Assembly (NCBI GenBank): GCA_030609125.1
Contig: JAUWCW010000013.1
Location: 1 to 17,409, forward strand
DNA length: 17,409 nucleotides
Source of the DNA: JAUWCW01 sp030609125 [NCBI: Candidatus Rokuibacteriota bacterium]
GTDB taxonomy: Bacteria; JAUVQV01
Direction of reading: 5' to 3'
In this document: piece after piece, positions 7,249 through 13,447 of the stretch
Numbering within the stretch: the first letter of the stretch is position 1
How the letters are laid out: each line of letters begins with the position of its first letter
Translations under genes and position numbers: made by a program
Notes under the pieces: model-generated
What the model was told of the DNA's origin: nothing
The model's database searches: none
What the model saw: only the letters and a program-made list of their open reading frames with translations

Positions 7249-7671
7249 ATGAAGTTTCGCGTCCGCAAGAGGAACAGGGAACCGCAGGTGGTTATGGTCT
7301 CGCTGATAGACGTTGTTCTTCAACTGGTTATCTTTCTCGTTCTCACTTCAACCTTCAAAATCGGAGAAGTTAGCATCGACATCGCTCTGCCTGCCGTGGA
7401 GTCGGCGGCGGCGGCGGTGGAAGACGGGATAACCGTCGAACTGGACGGCAGCGGCAGGATTACCGTCGCGGGCAGGGAAATGAGCAGAGCGGCGCTGAAG
7501 GATCTTTTCAGGATGGAGTCACAGAGGGAGAACGCCCGGAGTGTCGTCATTCGGGCAGACAGCACCGCCAGCCACGGAGAAGTCGTGGCGCTGATTGACC
7601 TGGCCAGAGTCCACGATCTGCGCAGGCTGTCGATAGCCGCCGTTCCCCGGGGCCGCGACAGCTCCAACTAG
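7249..7671 (+). CDS. exbD: ExbD/TolR-family proton channel subunit
   Basis: The 140-residue protein begins at ATG 7249, one base after the exbB stop. An in-frame upstream ATG at 7228 lies inside exbB and is less likely. A basic N-terminus (MKFRVRKRNREP) precedes a single transmembrane helix VSLIDVVLQLVIFLVLTSTF (17-36) that contains the essential proton-carrying aspartate, D21. The periplasmic domain that follows has the TolR/ExbD pattern (ALPAVES..., TVELDGSGRITVAGREM, VVIRADSTASHGEVVALIDL). ExbD forms the rotor with ExbB and couples proton flow to work at the envelope. No TonB or TolA is present in the window, so the output partner is probably encoded elsewhere or is the adjacent TPR protein. 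Confidence 0.92.
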   Translation: MKFRVRKRNREPQVVMVSLIDVVLQLVIFLVLTSTFKIGEVSIDIALPAVESAAAAVEDGITVELDGSGRITVAGREMSRAALKDLFRMESQRENARSVVIRADSTASHGEVVALIDLARVHDLRRLSIAAVPRGRDSSN

Positions 7672-7675
7672 TGCG

Positions 7676-8176
7676 CTAACCCTCTTCTTCACCGCGGGCC
7701 GGAAGGAACGGCTCCATGCTGCGGAGCATTTCGCGACGATGGCTCCCTTCCCAGTAGACCCTCTCGCAACCGGGACAGCAGGAGAAGCTCTTCTGCTGTT
7801 TTCTGACATACTCGGGGACCTTGCCCTCGGCGCTTCCGGGGGGAAGCTCCGCAAGCGGCGTGTTGCAGAGTGAGCATCGGGAGAATGGCCTGGGGCGGCA
7901 GGAGCACCCCAGGAACGAGAAAACCTGGCTCAACTGCTCGTGGAGAGACATCGAGCGGAGGATGACGGCGCCTCTTCCCGCCGAGCGCCCGAGTGACACG
8001 TCCCTGGTGAGAAGGGTCCGCTTTTCCTGCAGCGAGGCGATGAGAAGCGAGTCGTCTGAGGCGTCGCTGCTGTAGGTGACGTCGTAGCCGAAGAGGCGCA
8101 GCCGGCGCGCCAGACTGCCGAGCATGACGTCACAGACAAACCGCGGCGGGCCGGCTCTTTTTTCCTGCGCGTTCAT
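7676..8176 (-). CDS. Mut7-C RNase domain protein (DUF82, PIN-like fold with zinc ribbon)
   Basis: The 166-residue protein starts with the Mut7-C signature FVCDVMLGSLARRLRLFGYD (13-32) and has acidic residues in the positions expected of PIN-like nucleases (D16; D59 in LLTRDVSL). The C-terminal half carries two cysteine pairs, C101/C104 (CSLC) and C134/C137 (CPGC), forming the family's zinc ribbon. The C-terminal EYVRKQQKSFSCCPGCERVYWEGSH segment is highly typical. Homologues are predicted RNases; the natural substrate is not established. It runs convergent to exbD, with only four bases between the stop codons, and diverges from the response regulator gene. Confidence 0.88.
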   Translation of the reverse strand: MNAQEKRAGPPRFVCDVMLGSLARRLRLFGYDVTYSSDASDDSLLIASLQEKRTLLTRDVSLGRSAGRGAVILRSMSLHEQLSQVFSFLGCSCRPRPFSRCSLCNTPLAELPPGSAEGKVPEYVRKQQKSFSCCPGCERVYWEGSHRREMLRSMEPFLPARGEEEG

Positions 8177-8202
8177 TGTGCGGTGGATTTCCAGCGGTTC
8201 TG

Positions 8203-8231
8203 TTGACGGTCCATATCCTTTTGGATAGAGT
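8203..8231 (+). promoter_or_regulatory. Sigma-70 type promoter for the response regulator gene
   Basis: TTGACG (8203-8208) and TAGAGT (8226-8231) are separated by 17 bases. The inferred start near 8238 puts the hairpin leader at about +18. Confidence 0.5.
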
Positions 8232-8254
8232 TTAGCAGACAGTGCAGGTGTTAA

Positions 8255-8292
8255 GGGTTTGTGAAGGGAACAAGCTGATTTCTCACAGACCC
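8255..8292 (+). promoter_or_regulatory. Hairpin leader element, copy B (upstream of the response regulator)
   Basis: GGGTTTGTGA (8255-8264) pairs with TCACAGACCC (8283-8292) over ten consecutive pairs, one of them G-U; further weak pairing of GGGA with TTTC closes inside a bulged A8265. The 3' arm from 8279 is identical for 14 bases to copy A before lapA. Compared with copy A the stem is improved: T8262 pairs with A8285 where copy A has an A-A mismatch. The start codon lies 23 bases downstream, with a GGAGGAAAGGGA ribosome binding region between. There is no U tract. Function unknown. Confidence 0.55.
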
Positions 8293-8315
8293 AGAGGAAG
8301 CAGGAGGAAAGGGAA

Positions 8316-9020
8316 GTGGCGAGAACGATACTGCTTGTCGACGACGACGAGGTGGTGCTGGAGGTGCTGAAGGAAGCGCTTCAGGCGGAGGGGTTCGCCA
8401 CCGTGGAGGCGCAGAACGGTGAAGAGGGTGTGGCCGGGGCGCTGGCCCACAAGCCCGACCTGGTGATCTCCGATATCGTCATGCCCGAAATGGACGGGTG
8501 GGAGCTCTGTCAGACGCTCCGGACTCTTCCGTCGACAAAAGCCATACCTTTTGTCTTTCTGACCTCTCTTGACCAGACACCTGAGAGGGTCCTCGCCGGC
8601 CGTCTCGGTGCCGACGCGTACCTCACCAAGCCCTTCGACCTGTCTCAGCTGGTGGAAAAAGTGCGGGAGCTCGTGGGAAGACTGCAGGGTCGTGAGGATG
8701 TTGTCCAGGGAGGGGAATCGTCGGTCCCCGCTGAAAAGATGGAGAACATCCTGGTCGATACCATCGAGTTTCTCAAGGCCTCGGTGCGAACAGGAGTAGT
8801 ATCCGTTCGCTCCGGCCCCTCCAAGGGCTTGGTTTATCTCGAAAAAGGTCAATTGAAGCACGCCGTCCTCGAGGGCCGCAAGGGCGAGAAGGCGCTTTTC
8901 GCCATGCTCCGTCGTCCCCGGAGCCAGGTGAGCTTCAGTGAGGGTGAGTTCCCGAAGCTGCCGTCCAATTTCAAGCTCACCTGGGATGAGTTCATGACCT
9001 CCCTGACCGACAAGGGCTGA
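8316..9020 (+). CDS. Orphan response regulator: receiver domain plus DUF4388 (PATAN-like) domain
   Basis: This 234-residue protein starts at GTG 8316 behind a strong GGAGGA site. Residues 1-120 are a complete receiver domain: acidic cluster D9-D11, phosphoacceptor D53 (VISDIVMPEMDG), T83 and K105 (YLTKPF). After a short linker, residues ~143-230 resemble DUF4388/PATAN (ILVDTIEFLKASVRTGVVSV ... GLVYLEKGQLKHAVLEGRKGEKALFAML), a domain found in gliding, pilus and developmental regulators such as PatA. It has no DNA-binding output domain, so it probably acts through protein contacts. No histidine kinase is adjacent. The leader carries a hairpin shared with lapA. The deacetylase gene follows by 25 bases and may be cotranscribed. 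Confidence 0.88.
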   Translation: MARTILLVDDDEVVLEVLKEALQAEGFATVEAQNGEEGVAGALAHKPDLVISDIVMPEMDGWELCQTLRTLPSTKAIPFVFLTSLDQTPERVLAGRLGADAYLTKPFDLSQLVEKVRELVGRLQGREDVVQGGESSVPAEKMENILVDTIEFLKASVRTGVVSVRSGPSKGLVYLEKGQLKHAVLEGRKGEKALFAMLRRPRSQVSFSEGEFPKLPSNFKLTWDEFMTSLTDKG

Positions 9021-9045
9021 GGCGGGCCGCAGCGAACCGGTTCAC

Positions 9046-9963
9046 ATGAAAAAGACCGCCCTGATCTACGACGACGTTTTTCTCGGTCACCGCATGCCTG
9101 AGTCCCACCCGGAAACGAGCGACAGGCTGCGGGCCTGCATCGGTGAGATCAGGTCTTCCGGCCTGTGGGAGAAAATCGGGCATGCCCGGCCTGAACGGGC
9201 TGCGGAAGAAGACGTTGCGGCTGTTCACACCCGTGAGTACATGAAGACGGTGAGTTCCCTGGGGTCGGGGTATCTCGACCCCGATACGTACGTCTCCGAA
9301 CAGACACACGAGGCGGCCCTCTACGCCGCGGGCGCAGTGAAGACGGCGGTGACGATGGTGGACGAGGGAAGAGCGGAGCGCGTCTTCTGCGCCGTCAGAC
9401 CCCCGGGCCACCACGCGGAGCGGGACCGGGGGATGGGCTTCTGCATTTTCAACAATGTGGCCATAGGCGCCAGGTATGCCAGAAAAATCGGTTACCATCG
9501 AGTCATGATCGCTGATTTCGACGTTCACCACGGCAACGGGACTCAGGAGATCTTCTACGAGGACGATTCTGTTTTCTACTTCAGCACCCATCAGTTCCCG
9601 CATTACCCCGGCACGGGAAGGGCCTCGGAGAAAGGGGCGGGAGCGGGAGAGGGCTTCACCATGAACATACCGCTTCCCGCGGGCGCTGGTGACACCGAAC
9701 TGGTGGGCGCCTACGAGGAGTCGTTCCGGGACGCTGCGGCCCGCTTCGAACCCGACATCGTACTGGTCTCAGCCGGCTATGATCTTCACCGGGACGACCC
9801 GCTGGCCGGCCTGGAGGTCACCGACAGCGGAGTCGAAAAAGTGGTCTCCTCGATCGTGGAGGCGGCCGGCGGCTCTCCTCTCGTTTTTGCCCTGGAGGGC
9901 GGCTACAATCTCGAGGTCCTCGCCAGATCGGTGAGGAGGACCATCGAGGTGCTGATGGGTTAG
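9046..9963 (+). CDS. Histone deacetylase family protein (AcuC/HdaH-like zinc deacetylase)
   Basis: All hallmarks of class I/II-type zinc deacetylases are present in 305 residues: RPPGHHAERDRGMGFCIFNN (118-137) with the catalytic histidine pair H122/H123, DFDVHHGNGTQEIF (157-170) supplying zinc ligands D159 and H161, D251 in SAGYDLHRDDPLAGL as the third ligand, and LEGGYN near 285 providing the active-site tyrosine. Bacterial members remove acyl groups from lysines (for example acetyl-CoA synthetase) or from polyamines; the substrate cannot be told here. The start ATG has a weak ribosome binding site, 25 bases after the response regulator. The stop is followed at once by a hairpin (9969-9992). 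Confidence 0.92.
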   Translation: MKKTALIYDDVFLGHRMPESHPETSDRLRACIGEIRSSGLWEKIGHARPERAAEEDVAAVHTREYMKTVSSLGSGYLDPDTYVSEQTHEAALYAAGAVKTAVTMVDEGRAERVFCAVRPPGHHAERDRGMGFCIFNNVAIGARYARKIGYHRVMIADFDVHHGNGTQEIFYEDDSVFYFSTHQFPHYPGTGRASEKGAGAGEGFTMNIPLPAGAGDTELVGAYEESFRDAAARFEPDIVLVSAGYDLHRDDPLAGLEVTDSGVEKVVSSIVEAAGGSPLVFALEGGYNLEVLARSVRRTIEVLMG

Positions 9964-9968
9964 ACGTG

Positions 9969-9992
9969 TTCCAGGGTTGCCATGCCCTGGAA
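9969..9992 (+). terminator. Hairpin after the deacetylase gene, possible terminator
   Basis: TTCCAGGG (9969-9976) and CCCTGGAA (9985-9992) form an eight-pair perfect stem with an eight-base loop. It begins six bases after the stop codon. The U-rich run (TATATTTTG) only comes ~8 bases later, so it is not a classic intrinsic terminator. The hairpin overlaps the -35 box of the next promoter. Confidence 0.4.
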
Positions 9993-10005
9993 ACGCGTGT
10001 ATATT
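9977..10005 (+). promoter_or_regulatory. Promoter candidate for the DUF151 nuclease gene
   Basis: TTGCCA (9977-9982) and TATATT (10000-10005) are 17 bases apart. The start would fall near 10012, only ~15 bases before ATG 10027, so the leader would be very short. The -35 box lies in the loop of the hairpin 9969-9992. Confidence 0.45.
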
Positions 10006-10026
10006 TTGTCCGTAGGAGCAGTTGAC

Positions 10027-10524
10027 ATGACCGATGACGCTATGCTGGAAGTGGCCGTCAAGGGGCTGACCTTTGACCCGATCACCAACGTTCCCATCGT
10101 CCTTCTGAAGGATGTAAACGGGAAGCGTCTGCTGCCTATCTGGATTGGTGTCTTTGAGGCCAACGCCATTGCCCTGGAGATGGAGAATGTCAGCACGCCG
10201 CGGCCCATGACCCACGATCTCCTCAACAACTTCTTCAGTGTGGTGGAGAGCCGAATGAGCAGGGTGGTGGTGGACAACCTCCTGGATAACACCTTCTACG
10301 CGACCATCTATTTCGACTGCAGGGGAGAGGAACTCAAGCTTGACTCCCGCCCGAGTGATGCCATTGCGCTTGCCTTGAGGGCCAGGACTCCGATCTTCGT
10401 GACCCGGGAGGTCATGTCCCAGGCCCAGAGCTTTGAAATGGAGAAGGATATCGGGGACAAGGAAGACTGGAAGAAATGGCTGGAGCGCATCACCCCGGAG
10501 GACTTCAGCCGCTACAAGTCATAA
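10027..10524 (+). CDS. Bifunctional nuclease (DUF151/BFN) family protein
   Basis: The preferred start is ATG 10027, with AGGAG eight bases upstream; an ATG at 9982 lies inside the promoter and hairpin and is rejected. The 165-residue protein shows the DUF151 pattern: VKGLTFDPITNVPIVLLKD, LPIWIGVFEANAIALEMENV, STPRPMTHDLLNNFF and the signature DSRPSDAIALALRARTPIFV. Plant homologues have combined DNase/RNase activity and thermophile members have known structures; the bacterial role is unclear. The C-terminal tail (EDWKKWLERITPEDFSRYKS) is typical of proteobacterial versions. It is next to the unrecognised 94-residue gene, 49 bases downstream. Confidence 0.88.
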   Translation: MTDDAMLEVAVKGLTFDPITNVPIVLLKDVNGKRLLPIWIGVFEANAIALEMENVSTPRPMTHDLLNNFFSVVESRMSRVVVDNLLDNTFYATIYFDCRGEELKLDSRPSDAIALALRARTPIFVTREVMSQAQSFEMEKDIGDKEDWKKWLERITPEDFSRYKS

Positions 10525-10573
10525 CGCAGGCTCACAGGCACGTCGATTGTGTCGGAAGATCACGGAAAAGCGA

Positions 10574-10858
10574 ATGAGCGAAGAACTCAAAAGTCTGATA
10601 GACAAACTCAGCCGGGCACTTGGCGATACGATCCAGGAATCGGAGAAACTCAGCGGCATCCTCAAGGAGATTGAGGAGGGTGGCCATGACGCGAGCATAA
10701 CCATGGCCGTCATCCTGGGCCTGAAGAACCGCGGCACAGAGATTAGACAGATCATTTACGGACCGGAGAAGAACCAGGTCAAGAAATCGGCGGCTCGAAG
10801 GGTTTCCGCGTTTGACAAGCGGTTCCTCCGTGCGCTGAGAATAGAACTGCCCGATTGA
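10574..10858 (+). CDS. Hypothetical protein, 94 aa, mostly helical
   Basis: I do not recognise this family. The 94 residues have no signal peptide or membrane segment and no cysteine. Residues 1-36 form a likely amphipathic helix or coiled coil (SLIDKLSRALGDTIQESEKL), 38-62 a second helical segment (ASITMAVILGLKNRGTEIRQ), and 66-91 a basic helix rich in K and R (about 9 basic residues). That basic end could bind nucleic acid, but this is inference. Start ATG 10574 is chosen because upstream sequence in frame overlaps the nuclease gene in another frame; the ribosome binding site is weak (CGGAAAAG). It lies between the DUF151 gene and the IHF-beta-like gene and ends before the latter's promoter. 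Confidence 0.7.
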   Translation: MSEELKSLIDKLSRALGDTIQESEKLSGILKEIEEGGHDASITMAVILGLKNRGTEIRQIIYGPEKNQVKKSAARRVSAFDKRFLRALRIELPD

Positions 10859-10862
10859 GAAA

Positions 10863-10878
10863 CTCCGCACCCGCGGAG
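10863..10878 (+). terminator. Small GC hairpin after the 94-aa gene, weak terminator candidate
   Basis: CTCCGC (10863-10868), loop ACCC, GCGGAG (10873-10878), four bases after the stop codon. No U tract follows, so this is only a possible 3' end structure. Confidence 0.25.
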
Positions 10879-10925
10879 AGACGGGAGGCAGAGTGCGGGC
10901 CTGCCTGCGGGGTTGAAATTTCTTG

Positions 10926-10953
10926 TTGACTCCTTGGTCACTAACTATACAAT
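10926..10953 (+). promoter_or_regulatory. Sigma-70 type promoter for the IHF-beta-like gene
   Basis: TTGACT (10926-10931) and TACAAT (10948-10953), 16 bases apart, in a notably AT-rich patch within GC-rich surroundings. The inferred start near 10960 gives a ~30-base leader with AGGAGG at the ribosome binding site. Confidence 0.65.
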
Positions 10954-10990
10954 ATCATGTATAAAAATCGTCACGAATCAGGAGGGGTCG

Positions 10991-11287
10991 ATGACAAAAT
11001 CAGAATTGATAGAGCAGGTTGCCGAGAAGATTGAGGGTCTGACGAAGAAACAGACAGAAATCATCGTCAACGAGGTTCTCGAGAGCATCAAGAACGCCTT
11101 GGCGAGTTCCGGCAGTCCCCGGGTCGAGATCAGAGGCTTTGGAAGCTTCAAAGTGAAGCAGAGGCGGTCCCGTGACGGACGCAATCCCAAGACGGGCATG
11201 CAGGTGAGCATCGAAGCGAAGAAAGTACCGGTCTTCAAGGCCGGCAAGGAACTCAGGGAAAGGGTTGACGTAGGGAGCGCGGAGTAG
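10991..11287 (+). CDS. ihfB: HU/IHF family DNA-bending protein, IHF-beta-like
   Basis: The 98-residue protein begins MTKSELIEQVAEKI, which matches the IHF-beta N-terminus, and has the DNA-inserting arm motif GRNPKTG (63-69) with the intercalating proline P66. The GFGSFKVK segment (49-56) and the C-terminal FKAGKELRERV are the family core. These proteins bend DNA sharply as dimers and help recombination, transcription and nucleoid packing. IHF-beta is favoured over HU because of the start and the long C-terminal tail, but Desulfobacterota often carry several paralogues and the partner is not in the window. It has its own promoter and a strong AGGAGG site. Confidence 0.88.
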   Translation: MTKSELIEQVAEKIEGLTKKQTEIIVNEVLESIKNALASSGSPRVEIRGFGSFKVKQRRSRDGRNPKTGMQVSIEAKKVPVFKAGKELRERVDVGSAE

Positions 11288-11307
11288 GCGGCTTCCGCAG
11301 GTTCCGG

Positions 11308-11329
11308 TCCCGCGATTCCTCCCGCGGGA
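11308..11329 (+). terminator. Hairpin after the IHF-beta-like gene, possible terminator
   Basis: TCCCGCG (11308-11314) pairs with CGCGGGA (11323-11329) over seven GC-rich pairs around an eight-base loop, ~20 bases after the stop. The following bases are only weakly T-rich. Confidence 0.4.
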
Positions 11330-11413
11330 AGATCGTATTATCCGTTTTCCCAGATGTGGCAGCGGCCTTGGTGCCGGTCCGGTCAATCATACCCCAACGG
11401 GCCCCGGCAATCC

Positions 11414-11442
11414 TTGACAAAGTAACTTCCTGATATTATTAT
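11414..11442 (+). promoter_or_regulatory. Promoter of the riboflavin operon
   Basis: TTGACA (11414-11419) and TATTAT (11437-11442) are 17 bases apart, the closest match to consensus in the window. Transcription would start near 11449, about 30 bases before the FMN aptamer. This and the next two entries fill the 365-base gap between the IHF-beta-like gene and ribD. Confidence 0.75.
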
Positions 11443-11478
11443 GATCTCTACATAAAATACAAAAACGTAAGCAAGACA

Positions 11479-11594
11479 ATTCTTCGGGGCAGGGTGTAAT
11501 TCCCGGCCGGCGGTAACAGCCCGCGAATCCCCGCAAGGGGACCGATGTGGTGGAACACCACAGCCGACAGTAAGAGCCTGGATGGGAGAAGAAT
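11479..11594 (+). promoter_or_regulatory. FMN riboswitch (RFN element)
   Basis: The conserved RFN blocks appear in order: GGGGCAGGGTG (11487-11497), AATTCCCGGCCGGCGGTAA, CAGCCCGCGA, then a variable GATGTGGTGG/CCACAGCCGAC arm, AGAGCCTGGATGGGAGAAGA. The closing stem P1 is ATTCTTC (11479-11485) with GAAGAAT (11588-11594). The aptamer binds FMN in the nascent transcript. An intrinsic terminator follows 16 bases later, so FMN should promote termination ahead of ribD. Confidence 0.96.
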
Positions 11595-11609
11595 ACAGAG
11601 AGGTGCGCC

Positions 11610-11639
11610 TCCCGAGGAGAAATCTTCGGGATTTTTTTT
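11610..11639 (+). terminator. Riboswitch-controlled intrinsic terminator
   Basis: TCCCGAGGA (11610-11618), GAAA tetraloop, TCTTCGGGA (11623-11631), then eight T (11632-11639). The stem has nine pairs with one G-U. It is the expression platform of the FMN riboswitch and ends 15 bases before ribD. Confidence 0.9.
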
Positions 11640-11653
11640 ATGAAAGGGAAGTG

Positions 11654-12769
11654 ATGAAAGAGCCGGGCGAGGAGAAATACATGCTGCGTGCGCTCGAGCT
11701 GGCTGGGCGCGCACGCGGCCTGACCAGACCCAATCCCATGGTCGGCTGTGTGATTGTCCGGAGGGGGGCGGTCGCAGGCGAGGGTTTTCATCAGCGTGCG
11801 GGAGCGCCTCACGCGGAGGTGATGGCCATCCGCGAGGCCGGAAAGGAGACGCTCGGCGCCGACCTTTACGTCAACCTGGAGCCCTGCTGTCACCACGGAA
11901 GGACGCCCCCGTGCACCGAGGCTATCATAACGGCCGGTATCGGAAGGGTTTACGCCGCCATGGAAGACCCGAATCCGCGGGTTTCGGGAAGGGGCGGGGG
12001 GATCCTCTCACGTGCGGGTATTCCTGTGACGTACGGTTTGTCAGCGGAGAGTGCCGGGAGGCTGAACGAGACGTATCTGAAGCATGTGCGGACGGGGCTT
12101 CCCTTTGTCTTCATCAAGAGCGCCGTGAGCCTCGACGGCAAGACCGCCACGAGAACGGGGGACTCGCGGTGGATCACGGGTGAGGAAGAGAGGGCCGTGG
12201 TGCACGATATGAGGAACGGCGCCGACGCCATTCTGGTGGGGATCGGCACGGTCCTCGCCGATGACCCCAGGCTTACGACCCGCGTCCCGGGAGGCAAAGG
12301 AAGAAATCCGGACCGCGTCGTCATGGATCCGCTTCTGCGGATTCCCCACCGGGCGAAAGTGCTCACCCATGGCGGGGAGGGGAAGACAATCATCGTCACT
12401 ACCGGCCTGGCGTCCGGGGAGAGGGCGGAAAAGCTGAGAAAACTCGGCGCGGAAGTGTTGGTCATGAAAAAGCAGGGCCAGTTCATCGACATGAAGGAAC
12501 TAATGACGATCTTCGGAAAAAGGGGTGTGGCGAGTGTCATGATCGAAGGAGGGTCGGAGGTTGCGGCTTCCGCGCTCTCCGCCGGTGTGGTTGACAAGGT
12601 GGTGTACTTCATAGCCCCCACCATCATTGGCGGCAAAGAGGCGCCGGGCGCCGTCGGGGGAGAGGGGGTCAGTTCCCTGCGGGACGCGATCAGCCTGTGG
12701 GATCTCTCCTACACTCGGGTGGGGAAGAGCATCATGGTCGAGGGCTACCTGAGGAACGGAAAGAACTGA
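11654..12769 (+). CDS. ribD: RibD, bifunctional diaminohydroxyphosphoribosylaminopyrimidine deaminase / 5-amino-6-(5-phosphoribosylamino)uracil reductase
   Basis: RibD carries out the second and third steps of riboflavin synthesis from GTP. The N-terminal deaminase domain (about 6-145) has zinc ligands H53 (in PHAEV, with catalytic E55), C78 and C87 (PCCHHGRTPPC). The C-terminal reductase domain (about 150-365) has FIKSAVSLDGKTATRTGDSR, VGIGTVLADDPRLTTR and IEGGSEVAASAL. The 371-residue length is normal. ATG 11654 is chosen: in-frame upstream codons lie inside the riboswitch and its terminator. The TGA overlaps the ribE ATG by one base, suggesting coupled translation. Confidence 0.95.
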   Translation: MKEPGEEKYMLRALELAGRARGLTRPNPMVGCVIVRRGAVAGEGFHQRAGAPHAEVMAIREAGKETLGADLYVNLEPCCHHGRTPPCTEAIITAGIGRVYAAMEDPNPRVSGRGGGILSRAGIPVTYGLSAESAGRLNETYLKHVRTGLPFVFIKSAVSLDGKTATRTGDSRWITGEEERAVVHDMRNGADAILVGIGTVLADDPRLTTRVPGGKGRNPDRVVMDPLLRIPHRAKVLTHGGEGKTIIVTTGLASGERAEKLRKLGAEVLVMKKQGQFIDMKELMTIFGKRGVASVMIEGGSEVAASALSAGVVDKVVYFIAPTIIGGKEAPGAVGGEGVSSLRDAISLWDLSYTRVGKSIMVEGYLRNGKN

Positions 12770-13401
12770 TGTTCACCGGGTTGATACAGGGGATCGGGGT
12801 GGTGAGAAGCAACAGCCGCCGTGGGGGTTACGGGAAGATCGAGGTTTCATATTCCGAAGGCGGCGGGAAGCTCAGGACCGGCGACTCCATGGCCGTCAAC
12901 GGAGTTTGCCTGACGGCGACGAAGGTCGCCCCGGGTTTCTTCTCGGCCGATCTTTCCGAAGCCACGCGGAAACACTCCACCCTGGGATGGTTGAAGCCCG
13001 GAGAACGCGTGAATCTGGAAAGACCCGTTTCGGCATCGGACCCGCTGGGCGGGCACATAGTGCTGGGCCACGTGGATTGCATCGGGACCATACGGCGTGC
13101 GACGCAGACCTCCGGGGGGTTGGAGATTGTTATCAACGCCCCGGCGGCGGCGGAGCTTCTCGTCGACAAGGGCTCAGTGGCGATAGACGGCGTGAGTCTC
13201 ACCGTCGGCAGCGCGGGGAGGGAGTCCTTCGACGTCTTCATCATACCCGAGACGCAGGAGCGTACGACCCTCAGCAGGAAGAAGGCGGGGGAAAAGGTCA
13301 ACATTGAAGTGGATTACCTGGCGAAACTCGTGCGTAAGTTTCTTGCCGGGAAGGGAGAGAAGAACCGCGGACGATTTCCGTTTGCCGGCGCCGAAGAGTG
13401 A
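12769..13401 (+). CDS. ribE: Riboflavin synthase (alpha subunit)
   Basis: The 210-residue enzyme dismutates two 6,7-dimethyl-8-ribityllumazine molecules to riboflavin. It has the two-fold repeat of lumazine-binding barrels: [10 protein letters not shown] and [14 protein letters not shown] in the first, [14 protein letters not shown] and [13 protein letters not shown] in the second. The C-terminal trimerisation helix ([15 protein letters not shown]) is present. The start overlaps the ribD stop, as TGATG. The last ~17 residues ([13 protein letters not shown]) extend a little beyond most homologues. ribBA follows after 46 bases. Confidence 0.94.
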   Translation: MFTGLIQGIGVVRSNSRRGGYGKIEVSYSEGGGKLRTGDSMAVNGVCLTATKVAPGFFSADLSEATRKHSTLGWLKPGERVNLERPVSASDPLGGHIVLGHVDCIGTIRRATQTSGGLEIVINAPAAAELLVDKGSVAIDGVSLTVGSAGRESFDVFIIPETQERTTLSRKKAGEKVNIEVDYLAKLVRKFLAGKGEKNRGRFPFAGAEE

Positions 13402-13447
13402 TGGTGCGGAGCTGGAAGAGAGCGCGCAACACAAGGAGCACGGAACT

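Noticed and set aside
9982-10026. Upstream in-frame ATG for the DUF151 nuclease
   Set aside because: It lies inside the hairpin and promoter; ATG 10027 has a proper ribosome binding site and matches family length.
11640-11654. Five-codon mini-ORF (ATG AAA GGG AAG TGA) whose stop overlaps the ribD start
   Set aside because: It directly follows the terminator T tract and has no ribosome binding site, so a leader peptide is unlikely.
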